Source: JAMZMI01 sp964353015 (GTDB lineage Bacteria; Bacteroidota; Bacteroidia; Cytophagales; Cyclobacteriaceae). Taken from it: a DNA stretch of 64,000 nt. Shown here piece by piece: positions 25,094-33,713 of this stretch. The DNA lies in contig CAYGUA010000027.1 of NCBI GenBank assembly GCA_964353015.1, forward strand, positions 15,210 through 79,209. Direction: 5' to 3'. Position 1 is the stretch's first letter. Every line of letters begins with the position of its first letter. The notes beneath the pieces were generated by a model. It had not been told where the DNA came from and made no database searches. It saw nothing but the letters and a program-made list of their open reading frames with translations. A program made the position numbers and the translations under genes.

Positions 25094-25633
25094 TTGGAAG
25101 AAGCGTTTATTATAGAGAAGATAAAAGACGAGGCTACCCGACACTACGGTTTTAATCTTTTAGTCAAGACATACCAGGAACGAGTTTATTGGCATGTGAG
25201 AAAGATGGTTATAGATCATGATGATGCCAATGATCTCACTCAAGATATTTTTGTGAAAGTCTGGTCCAACCTAACCAAGTTTAGAGGTGATTCAAGTTTA
25301 TTCACATGGGTTTATCGAATAGCAACTAATGAGTGTTTGAATTTCCTTCAAAAGAAAAAGAGAAGATTCATGCTCCCAATTGCAGATGTTTCGAAGGAAT
25401 TAGAATCTAAAATTGACTCGGGAGACATGATCACTGGTGAAGAAATTCAAATAAAACTTCAAAAAGCACTTATTAAATTACCAGATAAACAACGGGTGGT
25501 TTTTAACATGAAATATTTTGATGAAATGAAATTTGATGAAATTTCAGAAATCACAGGAACAAGTGTGGGTGCTTTAAAAGCCAGTTATCACCATGCTGTA
25601 AAAAAGATTGAACTTTTTCTATCTGAGGATTAA
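25094..25633 (+). CDS. ECF-type RNA polymerase sigma factor
   Basis: This 179-residue sigma-70 family protein has region 2 (ERVYWHVRKMVIDHDDANDLTQDIFVKVW, positions about 30-58, with the DLTQD core) and region 4 near the C-terminus, a helix-turn-helix in FDEISEITGTSVGALKASYHHAVKKI. It lacks other sigma domains, so it is an ECF factor. The frame has no ATG near its start: an in-frame stop at 25079 and the position of region 2 point to the TTG at 25094. The three genes behind it, closely spaced, look like its operon and probable targets. Confidence 0.88.
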   Translation: MEEAFIIEKIKDEATRHYGFNLLVKTYQERVYWHVRKMVIDHDDANDLTQDIFVKVWSNLTKFRGDSSLFTWVYRIATNECLNFLQKKKRRFMLPIADVSKELESKIDSGDMITGEEIQIKLQKALIKLPDKQRVVFNMKYFDEMKFDEISEITGTSVGALKASYHHAVKKIELFLSED

Positions 25634-25664
25634 ACCTTTTAAATTGAAATTGATCTAAGAACAA

Positions 25665-26090
25665 ATGAGAATTAAGCTTGACGATATTGAAAAGAAGATA
25701 CCCTACGAGGTGCCGGATGATTATTTCCTTAATCTAACCGCGGATATCCAATCTAAAATATCCACAAAATCGAAAATTGAAATAATTCCAAAATGGGCCT
25801 TGCGTCTTGCATTTGTTCCAGCACTTTTATTGATGGTATTCATCGGATATAAGGTCTATGATTCGAATGATGTATCTATTCCTCAAAGCGAAATATTGCT
25901 TGCAAATATCCCAGATGAAGATATTATCAGCTATTTGGATCAAGAAGAACTTTCATTAAACGATTTAATGGCAATGACTACAGACTTCTCTGATTTATTA
26001 GATGAAGATCCTGACTACCTCCAAGGCCTGGATTTGGAGGGTGAGAATATTGATGACCTATTGAACACTTATGATTTGAAAGAAATTTAA
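25665..26090 (+). CDS. Single-span membrane protein, possible anti-sigma factor
   Basis: This 141-residue protein has a cytoplasmic-type N-terminus with VPDDYFLNLTADIQSKI (about 16-32), one membrane segment (about 46-63) and a very acidic C-terminal tail with repeated ED, DEDP and NIDDLL stretches. Proteins of this shape follow ECF sigma genes in many Bacteroidota. It lacks the zinc-binding HxxxCxxC of classical anti-sigma factors, so the assignment rests on position and topology. It begins 32 bp after the sigma gene and 8 bp before the Spy-like gene. Confidence 0.55.
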   Translation: MRIKLDDIEKKIPYEVPDDYFLNLTADIQSKISTKSKIEIIPKWALRLAFVPALLLMVFIGYKVYDSNDVSIPQSEILLANIPDEDIISYLDQEELSLNDLMAMTTDFSDLLDEDPDYLQGLDLEGENIDDLLNTYDLKEI

Positions 26091-26097
26091 CAATAAA

Positions 26098-26595
26098 ATG
26101 AAAACCTATTTTATCATATTACTAATCAGCGTTGGCTCTCTCCAATTCACATTGGCACAGAATCAATCTGCACTTGAAAAAATTGAGGCAGCAAAAATCG
26201 CTTTGATTACCGAACGATTGGAATTAACACCAGAACAAGCTGAAAAATTTTGGCCGATTTATCGGGAATACAGCGAGAAACAAAGGGAGATCAGACAAGA
26301 ATTTCAGACGCTCAAAAGAGAATTTGATCCAAACAATACATCAGAAGAAGAAAGCAGAAGAGTCTTGGACAAAGGTCATCAGATCAAGGAAAGGCAATTG
26401 GAATTGGATCGTAGTTACTCAAACAGAATGCAACAAGTTGTGACCAGCCGGCAATTAATGAATCTGAAAAAAGCTGAAGATGATTTCAAGGATATGCTCA
26501 TGAAAAGAATTCGTGAAGAAAATTTACAACGGCAAAGAACGGAATCCGATAGGCTAAGGAATGATCAACAAATTAGGCAAAGGAAAACGAACTAA
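26098..26595 (+). CDS. Spy/CpxP-like periplasmic protein
   Basis: This 165-residue protein has a cleavable signal peptide (about 1-20) and is otherwise helical and highly charged. LELTPEQAEKFWPIYREY at about 40-56 holds the LTxxQ signature of the Spy/CpxP group, periplasmic chaperones or stress sensors. The C-terminus is a long Arg/Glu/Gln-rich helix. Its place behind an ECF sigma factor and a single-span partner suggests that this operon senses envelope stress. Target and ligand are unknown. Confidence 0.68.
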   Translation: MKTYFIILLISVGSLQFTLAQNQSALEKIEAAKIALITERLELTPEQAEKFWPIYREYSEKQREIRQEFQTLKREFDPNNTSEEESRRVLDKGHQIKERQLELDRSYSNRMQQVVTSRQLMNLKKAEDDFKDMLMKRIREENLQRQRTESDRLRNDQQIRQRKTN

Positions 26596-26619
26596 CATAA
26601 GACTGCCCTACTGACCATT

Positions 26620-27720
26620 ATGTTGAGAAAAATGATCATCTCATTTGTTTTGGCATCAGCATCTTACATTTGTTGGGCTCAGGATAAAGATCTTTCAATT
26701 GTTGAACAGTTAGATAAAATGGAAATGGAAATGGACTCCCTTTCCATTTTCAGGTTAATTGATAGTTTAATCAAGAAAACAACTCCTATCTATTCAGAAG
26801 TAAATTTCCGTGTTGGTTATAATAGCAGCGTCTCAAGCGCTGGTAGAAACTATGGAATCAATCAATTTGGCTTGTCTCCTGGAGTATCTTACTACCACAA
26901 AAAGGGATTTTATGCCGATGTGTCTGGCTTTTGGAATAGCTCTTTGGATCCAAAATATAATTTAACAGTTCTTTCAGCAGGATACATGAAATTCATTGGC
27001 AAACATTGGACGCTGAATGGAAATTATGAAAGATGGCAATACAATAAGACCAATTCAGATTCAATTTCTTACACATACGATTTAAAAAACAGTCTTAACC
27101 TATCAACTGGATTTACTTCAAAACATGTGTACGGAAATTTAGATTACAACTATTTATTTGGACAATCCAGTGCACATCGCATAATTGGAAATATAGCAGG
27201 AAACTTATCAGTTTATAACTTCTGGATTTTTGATAAAATAAGGTTTGCACCAGGATTTTCTATCATTTACGGGAATAGCGATGTAACCACGTATTTCAAT
27301 AATGATTTAATAGAAAACCGGAATTTTAATAAGATATTCAAGGATCAAGGCTTTCAAGAATTGACGCGTATGGTCATTACTAATGCAGACAAACTTGAAT
27401 TAAGTAGAATACGAAGGTCGGATCTTGATATAAACGAAAAACTAATTTTGCGTTTTGAGATATATAATAAGTATCCTGAAATAACTGAATTTCTAAACGC
27501 AGAATTTGGATACTCCTACTCTCAATCGGAAACAAAAAAACAATACGGATTAATGAATTACAGCTTTCAGCTTCCTATTGTTTTCACTTTAAACAAATCA
27601 TTCAACTTCATTTTAAGTTATTCCTACAGCATTCCTGTAAAGCTCCCAGGCGAAACTGGCACCTTTGATCCAATAGGATATTTTGGAGCATCAATTACAT
27701 ATCGAATTCCTTTCAGATAA
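26620..27720 (+). CDS. Outer-membrane beta-barrel protein of unknown function
   Basis: This 366-residue protein has a signal peptide ending at CWAQ, a short acidic helical part, and then alternating hydrophobic strands such as NFRVGYNSSVSS, FYADVSGFWN, WTLNGNYERWQYN and FNFILSYSYSIPV. It ends with an aromatic/Arg strand ITYRIPFR, the usual form of an outer-membrane barrel terminus. Strand density suggests 12-16 strands. It is the last gene of the sigma factor operon, 24 bp behind the Spy-like gene, and could be its output or cargo. I know no closer family. Confidence 0.65.
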   Translation: MLRKMIISFVLASASYICWAQDKDLSIVEQLDKMEMEMDSLSIFRLIDSLIKKTTPIYSEVNFRVGYNSSVSSAGRNYGINQFGLSPGVSYYHKKGFYADVSGFWNSSLDPKYNLTVLSAGYMKFIGKHWTLNGNYERWQYNKTNSDSISYTYDLKNSLNLSTGFTSKHVYGNLDYNYLFGQSSAHRIIGNIAGNLSVYNFWIFDKIRFAPGFSIIYGNSDVTTYFNNDLIENRNFNKIFKDQGFQELTRMVITNADKLELSRIRRSDLDINEKLILRFEIYNKYPEITEFLNAEFGYSYSQSETKKQYGLMNYSFQLPIVFTLNKSFNFILSYSYSIPVKLPGETGTFDPIGYFGASITYRIPFR

Positions 27721-27757
27721 ATATCTTCAATCAGACCTGATATTAAAGGGAAAAACC

Positions 27758-27765
27758 TACCTTTG
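27758..27765 (+). promoter_or_regulatory. Promoter -7 element of pyrG
   Basis: TACCTTTG matches TAnnTTTG, 36 bp upstream of the pyrG start codon at 27802. This places the promoter within a TTG-initiated extension of the frame and supports the shorter pyrG start. Confidence 0.5.
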
Positions 27766-27801
27766 CATCCCGTAACAATACTTAGGAAACTCAATCCTTT
27801 A

Positions 27802-29424
27802 ATGTCCAAAGCAAAATACATTTTCGTTACGGGTGGCGTAACTTCATCGCTCGGAAAAGGCATCATTTCAGCTTCATTAGGCAAACTTTTACAGGCTCGC
27901 GGGTTTTCTGTGACCATTCAAAAATTTGATCCTTACATCAATATTGACCCAGGAACACTCAATCCTTATGAGCATGGGGAATGTTATGTTACCGACGATG
28001 GGGCTGAAACTGATCTTGATTTGGGTCATTATGAGAGATTTTTAAATATCTCCACTTCTCAAAGTAATAATGTTACAACTGGTAGGATCTACGATACCGT
28101 AATTCAGAAGGAGCGACAAGGTAAATTTCTGGGAAAAACAGTACAAGTAGTTCCTCATATTACTGATGAGATCAAAGACAACATCTACAAGTTAGGTGAG
28201 ACAGGTAAATATGACATTGTAATCACAGAAATAGGTGGATGCGTTGGTGACATTGAGTCACTTCCTTTCATTGAAGCTGTGAGACAAGCAAGACTAGAGT
28301 TGGGCCCCACCAACTGCATTTCACTTCACCTTACTTTGGTGCCTTATTTGAAAGCTGCGGGTGAACTAAAAACCAAGCCAACTCAACATTCAGTAAAAGA
28401 ACTTTTAGAAGCTGGAGTGCAGCCTGATATACTTGTATGCAGATCAGAGCACCATTTGGACCTAGATATTAGGAAAAAATTGGCCTTGTTTTGCAACGTA
28501 CCTATCAATGCGGTAATTGAAGCAATGGATGCCGAATCCATATATGATGTGCCCATTTTGATGAGAAAGGAAAAATTAGACGAGCGCGTGTTGTCGAAGT
28601 TTAAACTTTCTCATAAAAAAGAACCCAATATTGAGCAGTGGAAAGAGTTTTTAGGTAGGCTTAAAAACCCAACCAGTGAAGTTAGAATTGGTCTGATTGG
28701 TAAATATGTTGAGCTAAAAGATTCATATAAATCAATCGCTGAATCATTCACACATGCAGGTGCGTATAACGAATGCAAAGTGAATCTTGAATGGATTCAT
28801 GCTGAAGATGTGACTGAAGAAAATAAAGAAAAGATCTTAGCTGGGCTTGATGGAATTCTCGTTGCACCTGGATTTGGAGCTAGAGGTATCGAAGGAAAAA
28901 TAGCAACTGTTCGTTTTGCAAGGGAAAACAAAGTTCCATTTTTTGGCATATGTCTTGGTATGCAATGCGCTGTGATAGAGTTTGCTAGAAATGTATTGGG
29001 TCACAAAAAAGCAAATAGCGCTGAAATGGATCCTAAAACCAAATACCCTGTAATCGACTTAATGGAAGATCAAAAATCCATTAAAAATATGGGCGGAACA
29101 ATGCGACTTGGCGCCTATATCTGTCAACTAAAAAAAGGTACCAAAGCATATAATGTGTATGGGCAACCTAAAATTTCAGAACGACATAGACATAGATATG
29201 AATTCAACAGTCAGTTTCTGGAAGAATTTGAAAAGGCTGGAATGATTGCATCTGGAATTAATCCTGAAACCAACTTAGTAGAGATTATTGAATTAGTTGA
29301 TCATCCTTGGTTTGTTGGCTCTCAATTTCATCCAGAATTAAAATCGACAGTTATAAACCCACACCCTCTTTTTGTAAAATTTGTAAAAGCTGCAATGTTG
29401 AATCAAAGTAGCAAATCATTATAA
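27802..29424 (+). CDS. pyrG: CTP synthase
   Basis: This 540-residue enzyme makes CTP from UTP with ATP and glutamine. The N-terminal synthetase domain starts KYIFVTGGVTSSLGKGI, with the P-loop-like phosphate site, and contains YINIDPGTLNPYEHGECYV and ITEIGGCVGDIESLPFIEA. The C-terminal class I glutamine amidotransferase domain has FFGICLGMQCAV (nucleophile cysteine) and GSQFHPELKS (catalytic His and Glu). The length is the usual one. ATG 27802 fits both the family start and the promoter. yidC follows after 24 bp. Confidence 0.97.
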   Translation: MSKAKYIFVTGGVTSSLGKGIISASLGKLLQARGFSVTIQKFDPYINIDPGTLNPYEHGECYVTDDGAETDLDLGHYERFLNISTSQSNNVTTGRIYDTVIQKERQGKFLGKTVQVVPHITDEIKDNIYKLGETGKYDIVITEIGGCVGDIESLPFIEAVRQARLELGPTNCISLHLTLVPYLKAAGELKTKPTQHSVKELLEAGVQPDILVCRSEHHLDLDIRKKLALFCNVPINAVIEAMDAESIYDVPILMRKEKLDERVLSKFKLSHKKEPNIEQWKEFLGRLKNPTSEVRIGLIGKYVELKDSYKSIAESFTHAGAYNECKVNLEWIHAEDVTEENKEKILAGLDGILVAPGFGARGIEGKIATVRFARENKVPFFGICLGMQCAVIEFARNVLGHKKANSAEMDPKTKYPVIDLMEDQKSIKNMGGTMRLGAYICQLKKGTKAYNVYGQPKISERHRHRYEFNSQFLEEFEKAGMIASGINPETNLVEIIELVDHPWFVGSQFHPELKSTVINPHPLFVKFVKAAMLNQSSKSL

Positions 29425-29448
29425 GCATAAGAATATTAGAATACTACT

Positions 29449-31278
29449 ATGGATAGAAATCAGATCATAGGACTGGTAGTTATGTTGGTATTTATTACCG
29501 TTTACTTTCAGTTTTTCGCCCCAGAACCACCGATCGAAGAACCTGCAAATACAGAACAACAGATTGCCTCCAATCAATCTATTGACATCAATCAAGTCCA
29601 GGATGAGGTCACTGCATTATCAGATAGTGCCAAGTCACGATTGAATGAGATGAAATACGGCTTATTTTCAGGAAAAGCAGATGGTAATGAGAAAATAGTT
29701 AAAATAGAAACCGATGATCTCATCGTTCAATTTAGCACAAAAGGAGGCACAGTAAAAGAGGTTATTGTTAAGGGATTTAAGGATTTTAGAGGAAATCCAC
29801 TGGTTCTTTTAGATGCAGAACATGCAGCTCAACATTTTTATGTTGGCCACTTATCGAAAAATATTGATTTATCATCTCTATATTTTGATACCAACAGTCA
29901 GTCTTCAATTGTATCAGCCAAAGATTCAACATTAATTAGGTTCAATCTAGCACTTGCAGCAGGCCAGTCTATTACCTATGAGTATCAAATTCCTGGTTCT
30001 GGATATGAGATTGGTATGAAAGTAACTCAATCTGGAATGGCCAGCATCCTTGATAACAACATCACATTCAAGTGGGATCAGAAAATGAATCGTGTGGAGA
30101 AAGACTTTAAAGATGCACGAAACAGATCTACTGTTAAGTATAGGACGACTGAAGGTGATGTAGAAGAACTATCAGCTACATCTACAGAAAAAGAGGAGGA
30201 ATCATTTGAAAATAAAACAACGTGGGTTTCTTTCAGACAGAAGTTCTTTACAGCAGCTATTATTTCGGATAATACCTTTGAATCTGGCAAGGTTTCATCG
30301 GTGATAGATTTTAACGATTCTACATCCGTGAAAGATGTTTCAATGGATTTGAAGTTATCCTACAGTGATTTTATTGCAAATAATACAAGCTTCAATTTCT
30401 ATTACGGACCAAACAATTATGCTTACCTAAAAAATGTTACGGCAGATTTTGGTGAAAATGTTGAATTAGGCTGGAGCATACTTGCATGGATCAACAAATT
30501 CGCCATCATTCCGATATTCCATTTTCTGGAAAAATACATCTCCAACTATGGAGTGATCATCATCATTATGGTATTCATTCTGAAATTAGTACTTTCCCCA
30601 TTGACCTATACCTCACACATGGGTATGGCCAAAATGAGAGTACTTAAACCAGAGCTTGATGAAATCAAAGCCAAACATGGAGATGATATGCAAAAAGCTC
30701 AGCAAGAGCAAATGGCGCTTTATCAAAAAGTTGGTATCAACCCACTGAGTGGTTGTATTCCAATGGTGCTTCAGATGCCTATTCTATTTGCAATGTTCTA
30801 TTTCTTTCCAAATTCAATAGAGTTAAGACAAGAAAGCTTTTTATGGGCACATGATCTATCTACCTATGATAGCATTCTAAACCTGTCTTTCAACATCCCA
30901 TTCTATGGTGATCACGTCAGTTTATTTACCCTTTTGATGACTGCTTCGACCATCCTATACACTTGGTCCAACAGTCAAATGACAGCATCGGTACAGGGTC
31001 CAATGAAAACGCTTCAATATGTAATGCCTATTATGTTCTTGTTCTTCTTGAACAGCTATTCTTCAGGACTTACTTTTTATTATTTCGTTTCCAACATTGT
31101 TTCATTCGGACAGATCGCTTTATTCAGAAAATTGATTGACGAGGATAAAATCAAAAACATTCTTGAAGAGAACAGGAAAAAGAATGTAAACAAGACAAAG
31201 TCATCATTCCAACAACGACTGGAAGACGCCATGAAGGCACAAACTCAAAAACAGAAAAAACCAGGAAACAAAAAGTAA
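29449..31278 (+). CDS. yidC: Membrane protein insertase YidC
   Basis: This 609-residue protein helps to insert and fold inner-membrane proteins with or without SecYEG. An N-terminal anchor (about 4-20) is followed by a large periplasmic domain (about 60-345) as in Gram-negative YidC, then the conserved membrane core from about 360: KLVLSPLTYTSHMGMAKMRVL, the cytoplasmic coiled loop KAKHGDDMQKAQQEQMALYQKVGINPLSGCIPM, and the later segments. The tail is basic. It follows pyrG and is closed by an inverted repeat and terminator. Confidence 0.95.
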   Translation: MDRNQIIGLVVMLVFITVYFQFFAPEPPIEEPANTEQQIASNQSIDINQVQDEVTALSDSAKSRLNEMKYGLFSGKADGNEKIVKIETDDLIVQFSTKGGTVKEVIVKGFKDFRGNPLVLLDAEHAAQHFYVGHLSKNIDLSSLYFDTNSQSSIVSAKDSTLIRFNLALAAGQSITYEYQIPGSGYEIGMKVTQSGMASILDNNITFKWDQKMNRVEKDFKDARNRSTVKYRTTEGDVEELSATSTEKEEESFENKTTWVSFRQKFFTAAIISDNTFESGKVSSVIDFNDSTSVKDVSMDLKLSYSDFIANNTSFNFYYGPNNYAYLKNVTADFGENVELGWSILAWINKFAIIPIFHFLEKYISNYGVIIIIMVFILKLVLSPLTYTSHMGMAKMRVLKPELDEIKAKHGDDMQKAQQEQMALYQKVGINPLSGCIPMVLQMPILFAMFYFFPNSIELRQESFLWAHDLSTYDSILNLSFNIPFYGDHVSLFTLLMTASTILYTWSNSQMTASVQGPMKTLQYVMPIMFLFFLNSYSSGLTFYYFVSNIVSFGQIALFRKLIDEDKIKNILEENRKKNVNKTKSSFQQRLEDAMKAQTQKQKKPGNKK

Positions 31279-31320
31279 TCAACTACTTATTAACATTTCG
31301 ATTGTTAATTAATTGATTAC
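31275..31320. repeat. Nested inverted repeat at the yidC stop codon
   Basis: Outer arms GTAATCAA (31275-31282) and TTGATTAC (31313-31320) enclose inner arms TTAACA (31290-31295) and TGTTAA (31303-31308). It covers the yidC stop and lies before the terminator. It could protect the mRNA end or bind a protein; it is not a recognised parS sequence. Confidence 0.5.
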
Positions 31321-31337
31321 TAAACAAATACAATAAG

Positions 31338-31365
31338 ACCCCTACTTAGGTAGGGGTTTTCTTTT
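31338..31365 (+). terminator. Rho-independent terminator between yidC and parA
   Basis: A perfect 8-bp stem, ACCCCTAC and GTAGGGGT, with loop TTAG, is followed by TTTTCTTTT. It separates the pyrG-yidC unit from the parA operon. Confidence 0.88.
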
Positions 31366-31397
31366 GCCTCTTAAATTTATCTTCAACTTATGTTGAA

Positions 31398-31405
31398 TAT
31401 ATTTG
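31398..31405 (+). promoter_or_regulatory. Promoter -7 element of the parA operon
   Basis: TATATTTG matches TAnnTTTG, 45 bp upstream of the parA start and behind the terminator. No clear -33 element was seen at the usual distance. Confidence 0.45.
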
Positions 31406-31450
31406 TGTCCTTTCCTTTACTGGAAAGGTCAACCATTTTCAAAATCTACT

Positions 31451-32227
31451 ATGGGTAAAATCATTGCAATAGCAAATCAAAAAGGAGGAGTTGGTAAAAC
31501 TACCACAGCCATCAATCTGGCGGCAAGTTTAGCAGCTCTTGAACTCAAAACATTAATCGTGGATGCAGATCCTCAGGCAAATGCAACTTCTGGTGTTGGC
31601 AAAAATCCGAAAGAAGTTGAGTTCAGTATTTACGAATGCATGGTAGACAATGTGGATCCTGCAAAATGTATAGTAAGCACAGATATTAAATATCTTGATT
31701 TACTTCCTTCGCACATCGATTTAGTTGGTGCTGAAGTAGAAATGGTGAGCATCGCCAATCGTGAACAAAAAATGAAATTGGCTCTGGCTGAGATTAGTAA
31801 AAATTACGATTATGTAATCATAGATTGTTCTCCTTCTTTGGGACTTATTACAGTCAATGCGCTTACTGCCGCAGATTCCATCATTGTTCCTGTACAATGT
31901 GAATATTTCGCATTAGAAGGTCTTGGTAAGCTCCTTAATACTATAAAAATCATACAAAGCAGACTGAATCCTGATCTGGCTATTGAAGGTATTCTACTTA
32001 CCATGTACGATTTAAGATTGAATCTTTCAAATCAGGTTGTAAATGAGGTAAGGACACATTTTAAATCAATGGTTTTTAATACCCTTATACCTCGCAATAT
32101 CAAATTGAGTGAATCTCCAAGTTTTGGAATACCGGCCATTTCTCATGATGCTGAAAGTAAAGGAGCCCTCTCCTACTTAAATTTGGCTAAGGAGATCATG
32201 GAAAGAAATCAAGTAGAAGCAGCATAA
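31451..32227 (+). CDS. parA: Chromosome partitioning ATPase ParA
   Basis: This 258-residue ParA/Soj ATPase has the deviant Walker A motif KGGVGKTT (K11 and K16), the switch VDADPQANAT and the Walker B-like VIIDCSPSLGLITVNAL. It moves the replicated origin regions by acting on ParB bound to parS. The ATG at 31451 gives the family's short start MGKIIAIANQKGG; the frame upstream overlaps the promoter. parB follows by 9 bp. Chromosomal parAB usually lies near the replication origin. Confidence 0.95.
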   Translation: MGKIIAIANQKGGVGKTTTAINLAASLAALELKTLIVDADPQANATSGVGKNPKEVEFSIYECMVDNVDPAKCIVSTDIKYLDLLPSHIDLVGAEVEMVSIANREQKMKLALAEISKNYDYVIIDCSPSLGLITVNALTAADSIIVPVQCEYFALEGLGKLLNTIKIIQSRLNPDLAIEGILLTMYDLRLNLSNQVVNEVRTHFKSMVFNTLIPRNIKLSESPSFGIPAISHDAESKGALSYLNLAKEIMERNQVEAA

Positions 32228-32236
32228 TATATTCAA

Positions 32237-33127
32237 ATGGCCGAAAAGTGGAAAAAGAGATCGGGATTGGGTAGAGGATTAGGTGCCCTACTTGAGGACA
32301 ATGAAGAAAAAGAATTATTAAGTGGAGCCGGCGCTACAATAAGAGGTGCAATAAGTGAAATATCACTTGACCAAATTGAGGTAAATCCATTTCAACCACG
32401 AACAGATTTTAATCAAGAAGCACTTCAGGAATTAGCTGAATCCATTCGTGTGCAAGGTATCATCCAACCGATTACTGTAAGAGCATTAAGTGAAAATGAA
32501 TTTCAGTTAATCTCTGGTGAAAGAAGATATCAGGCCTCTAAATTGGCTGGACTGGATAAAATTCCGGCATATATAAGAATAGCGGATGACCAGCAAATGC
32601 TGGAAATGGCGCTCATTGAGAATATCCAAAGGGAAAATCTTAATGCTATTGAAATTGCCCTGAGTTACCAGAGGCTATTGGCAGAATGTGATCTAAAGCA
32701 AGAAGAACTTGGCGATCGTGTTGGGAAAAACAGGACAACTGTCAATAACTATCTTCGACTTCTCAAGCTACCCCCTGATATTCAAATCGCCTTGCGCGAT
32801 GGCAAAATATCGATGGGACATGCCAGAGCGATCATCAATATTGAAAATATTGATTTACAACTTAACATCTTCAAGAAAATTTTGACTGAAGATCTTTCAG
32901 TAAGAAAAGTTGAAGAGTTGGTAAGAGGAATTGGTGGCAAAAAGGAAGTAGAAACTAAAAAAACCACTTCAATTGATCCTGAAATTTTAAAGATTCAAAC
33001 AAAATTGACTTCACATTTTGGAACTAAAATCTTAATAAAAGCAGACGATCAGAACAAGGGCGAGATTAAAATTCCGTTTGTTTCTTCAGATGAACTCAAC
33101 AGAATACTCGAGATACTTGCTATTTAA
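32237..33127 (+). CDS. parB: Chromosome partitioning protein ParB
   Basis: This 296-residue ParB/Spo0J starts with the basic KKRSGLGRGLGALL stretch that meets ParA, then the CTP-binding ParB domain (PFQPRTDFNQEALQELAESI and SGERRYQASKLAGL), the helix-turn-helix DRVGKNRTTVNNYLRLLKLP, and a C-terminal dimer region (about 245-296). It loads at parS sites and spreads as a CTP-dependent clamp. No parS-like 16-mer was noticed nearby. Its last 38 bases overlap the next gene. Confidence 0.95.
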   Translation: MAEKWKKRSGLGRGLGALLEDNEEKELLSGAGATIRGAISEISLDQIEVNPFQPRTDFNQEALQELAESIRVQGIIQPITVRALSENEFQLISGERRYQASKLAGLDKIPAYIRIADDQQMLEMALIENIQRENLNAIEIALSYQRLLAECDLKQEELGDRVGKNRTTVNNYLRLLKLPPDIQIALRDGKISMGHARAIINIENIDLQLNIFKKILTEDLSVRKVEELVRGIGGKKEVETKKTTSIDPEILKIQTKLTSHFGTKILIKADDQNKGEIKIPFVSSDELNRILEILAI

Positions 33128-33713
33128 TATCCGCAGATTGATTATTTGTGGTTTTGCGCTCCTTTCATTTGTGTGGAGCGCAAACGGGCAAATGAATAAG
33201 ACTGACTCAATTTTTCTGATGACTGATAATACAATTTATGAATTTCAGTCAGTGTCTGAACTTGACCCGAATAAAGCAGCATTTTTATCAGCTATTTTAC
33301 CAGGATTGGGTCAAGCTTATAATAATCAATACTGGAAGATTCCTTTGATTTATGGCGGTGGGCTGATTTTCGCACATTACATCAACTATAACAACCGCAT
33401 TTATTATGAAATGCAAAACGCCCTTGTTGCTCAAACCGACCAAACATCTTTGACAGTAAACTTTTACAAGGATATCTTCGGAACCACAACTACTCTGGAA
33501 AACAACAGAGATACATTTAGAAGAAACAGGGATTTTCTAATAATCCTGACATCAGCCTTCTATTTACTTAATGTGGCTGATGCTCATATTTCAGCTCATT
33601 TGAATGAATTCGAAGTAAATGAAAACCTTTCCATGTCAATATTCCCTTCCTTTCAATCAACTCCATTAATTTCGCGGGCAGCAGGATTTTCTGTTTCAAT
33701 AAACTTCAGATAA
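33090..33713 (+). CDS. DUF5683 membrane protein
   Basis: This 207-residue protein has a signal-like N-terminus (about 12-32), then the DUF5683 core: DPNKAAFLSAILPGLGQAYNNQYWKIP, with the LPGLGQxYN signature, a glycine-rich hydrophobic segment and a second hydrophobic segment near 150-165. The function is unknown. The order parA-parB-DUF5683-dapB-lepB is conserved in many Bacteroidota, which supports the call. ATG 33090 lies within parB; a later start would cut the signal segment. Its stop overlaps the dapB start as TAATG. Confidence 0.78.
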   Translation: MNSTEYSRYLLFNIRRLIICGFALLSFVWSANGQMNKTDSIFLMTDNTIYEFQSVSELDPNKAAFLSAILPGLGQAYNNQYWKIPLIYGGGLIFAHYINYNNRIYYEMQNALVAQTDQTSLTVNFYKDIFGTTTTLENNRDTFRRNRDFLIILTSAFYLLNVADAHISAHLNEFEVNENLSMSIFPSFQSTPLISRAAGFSVSINFR

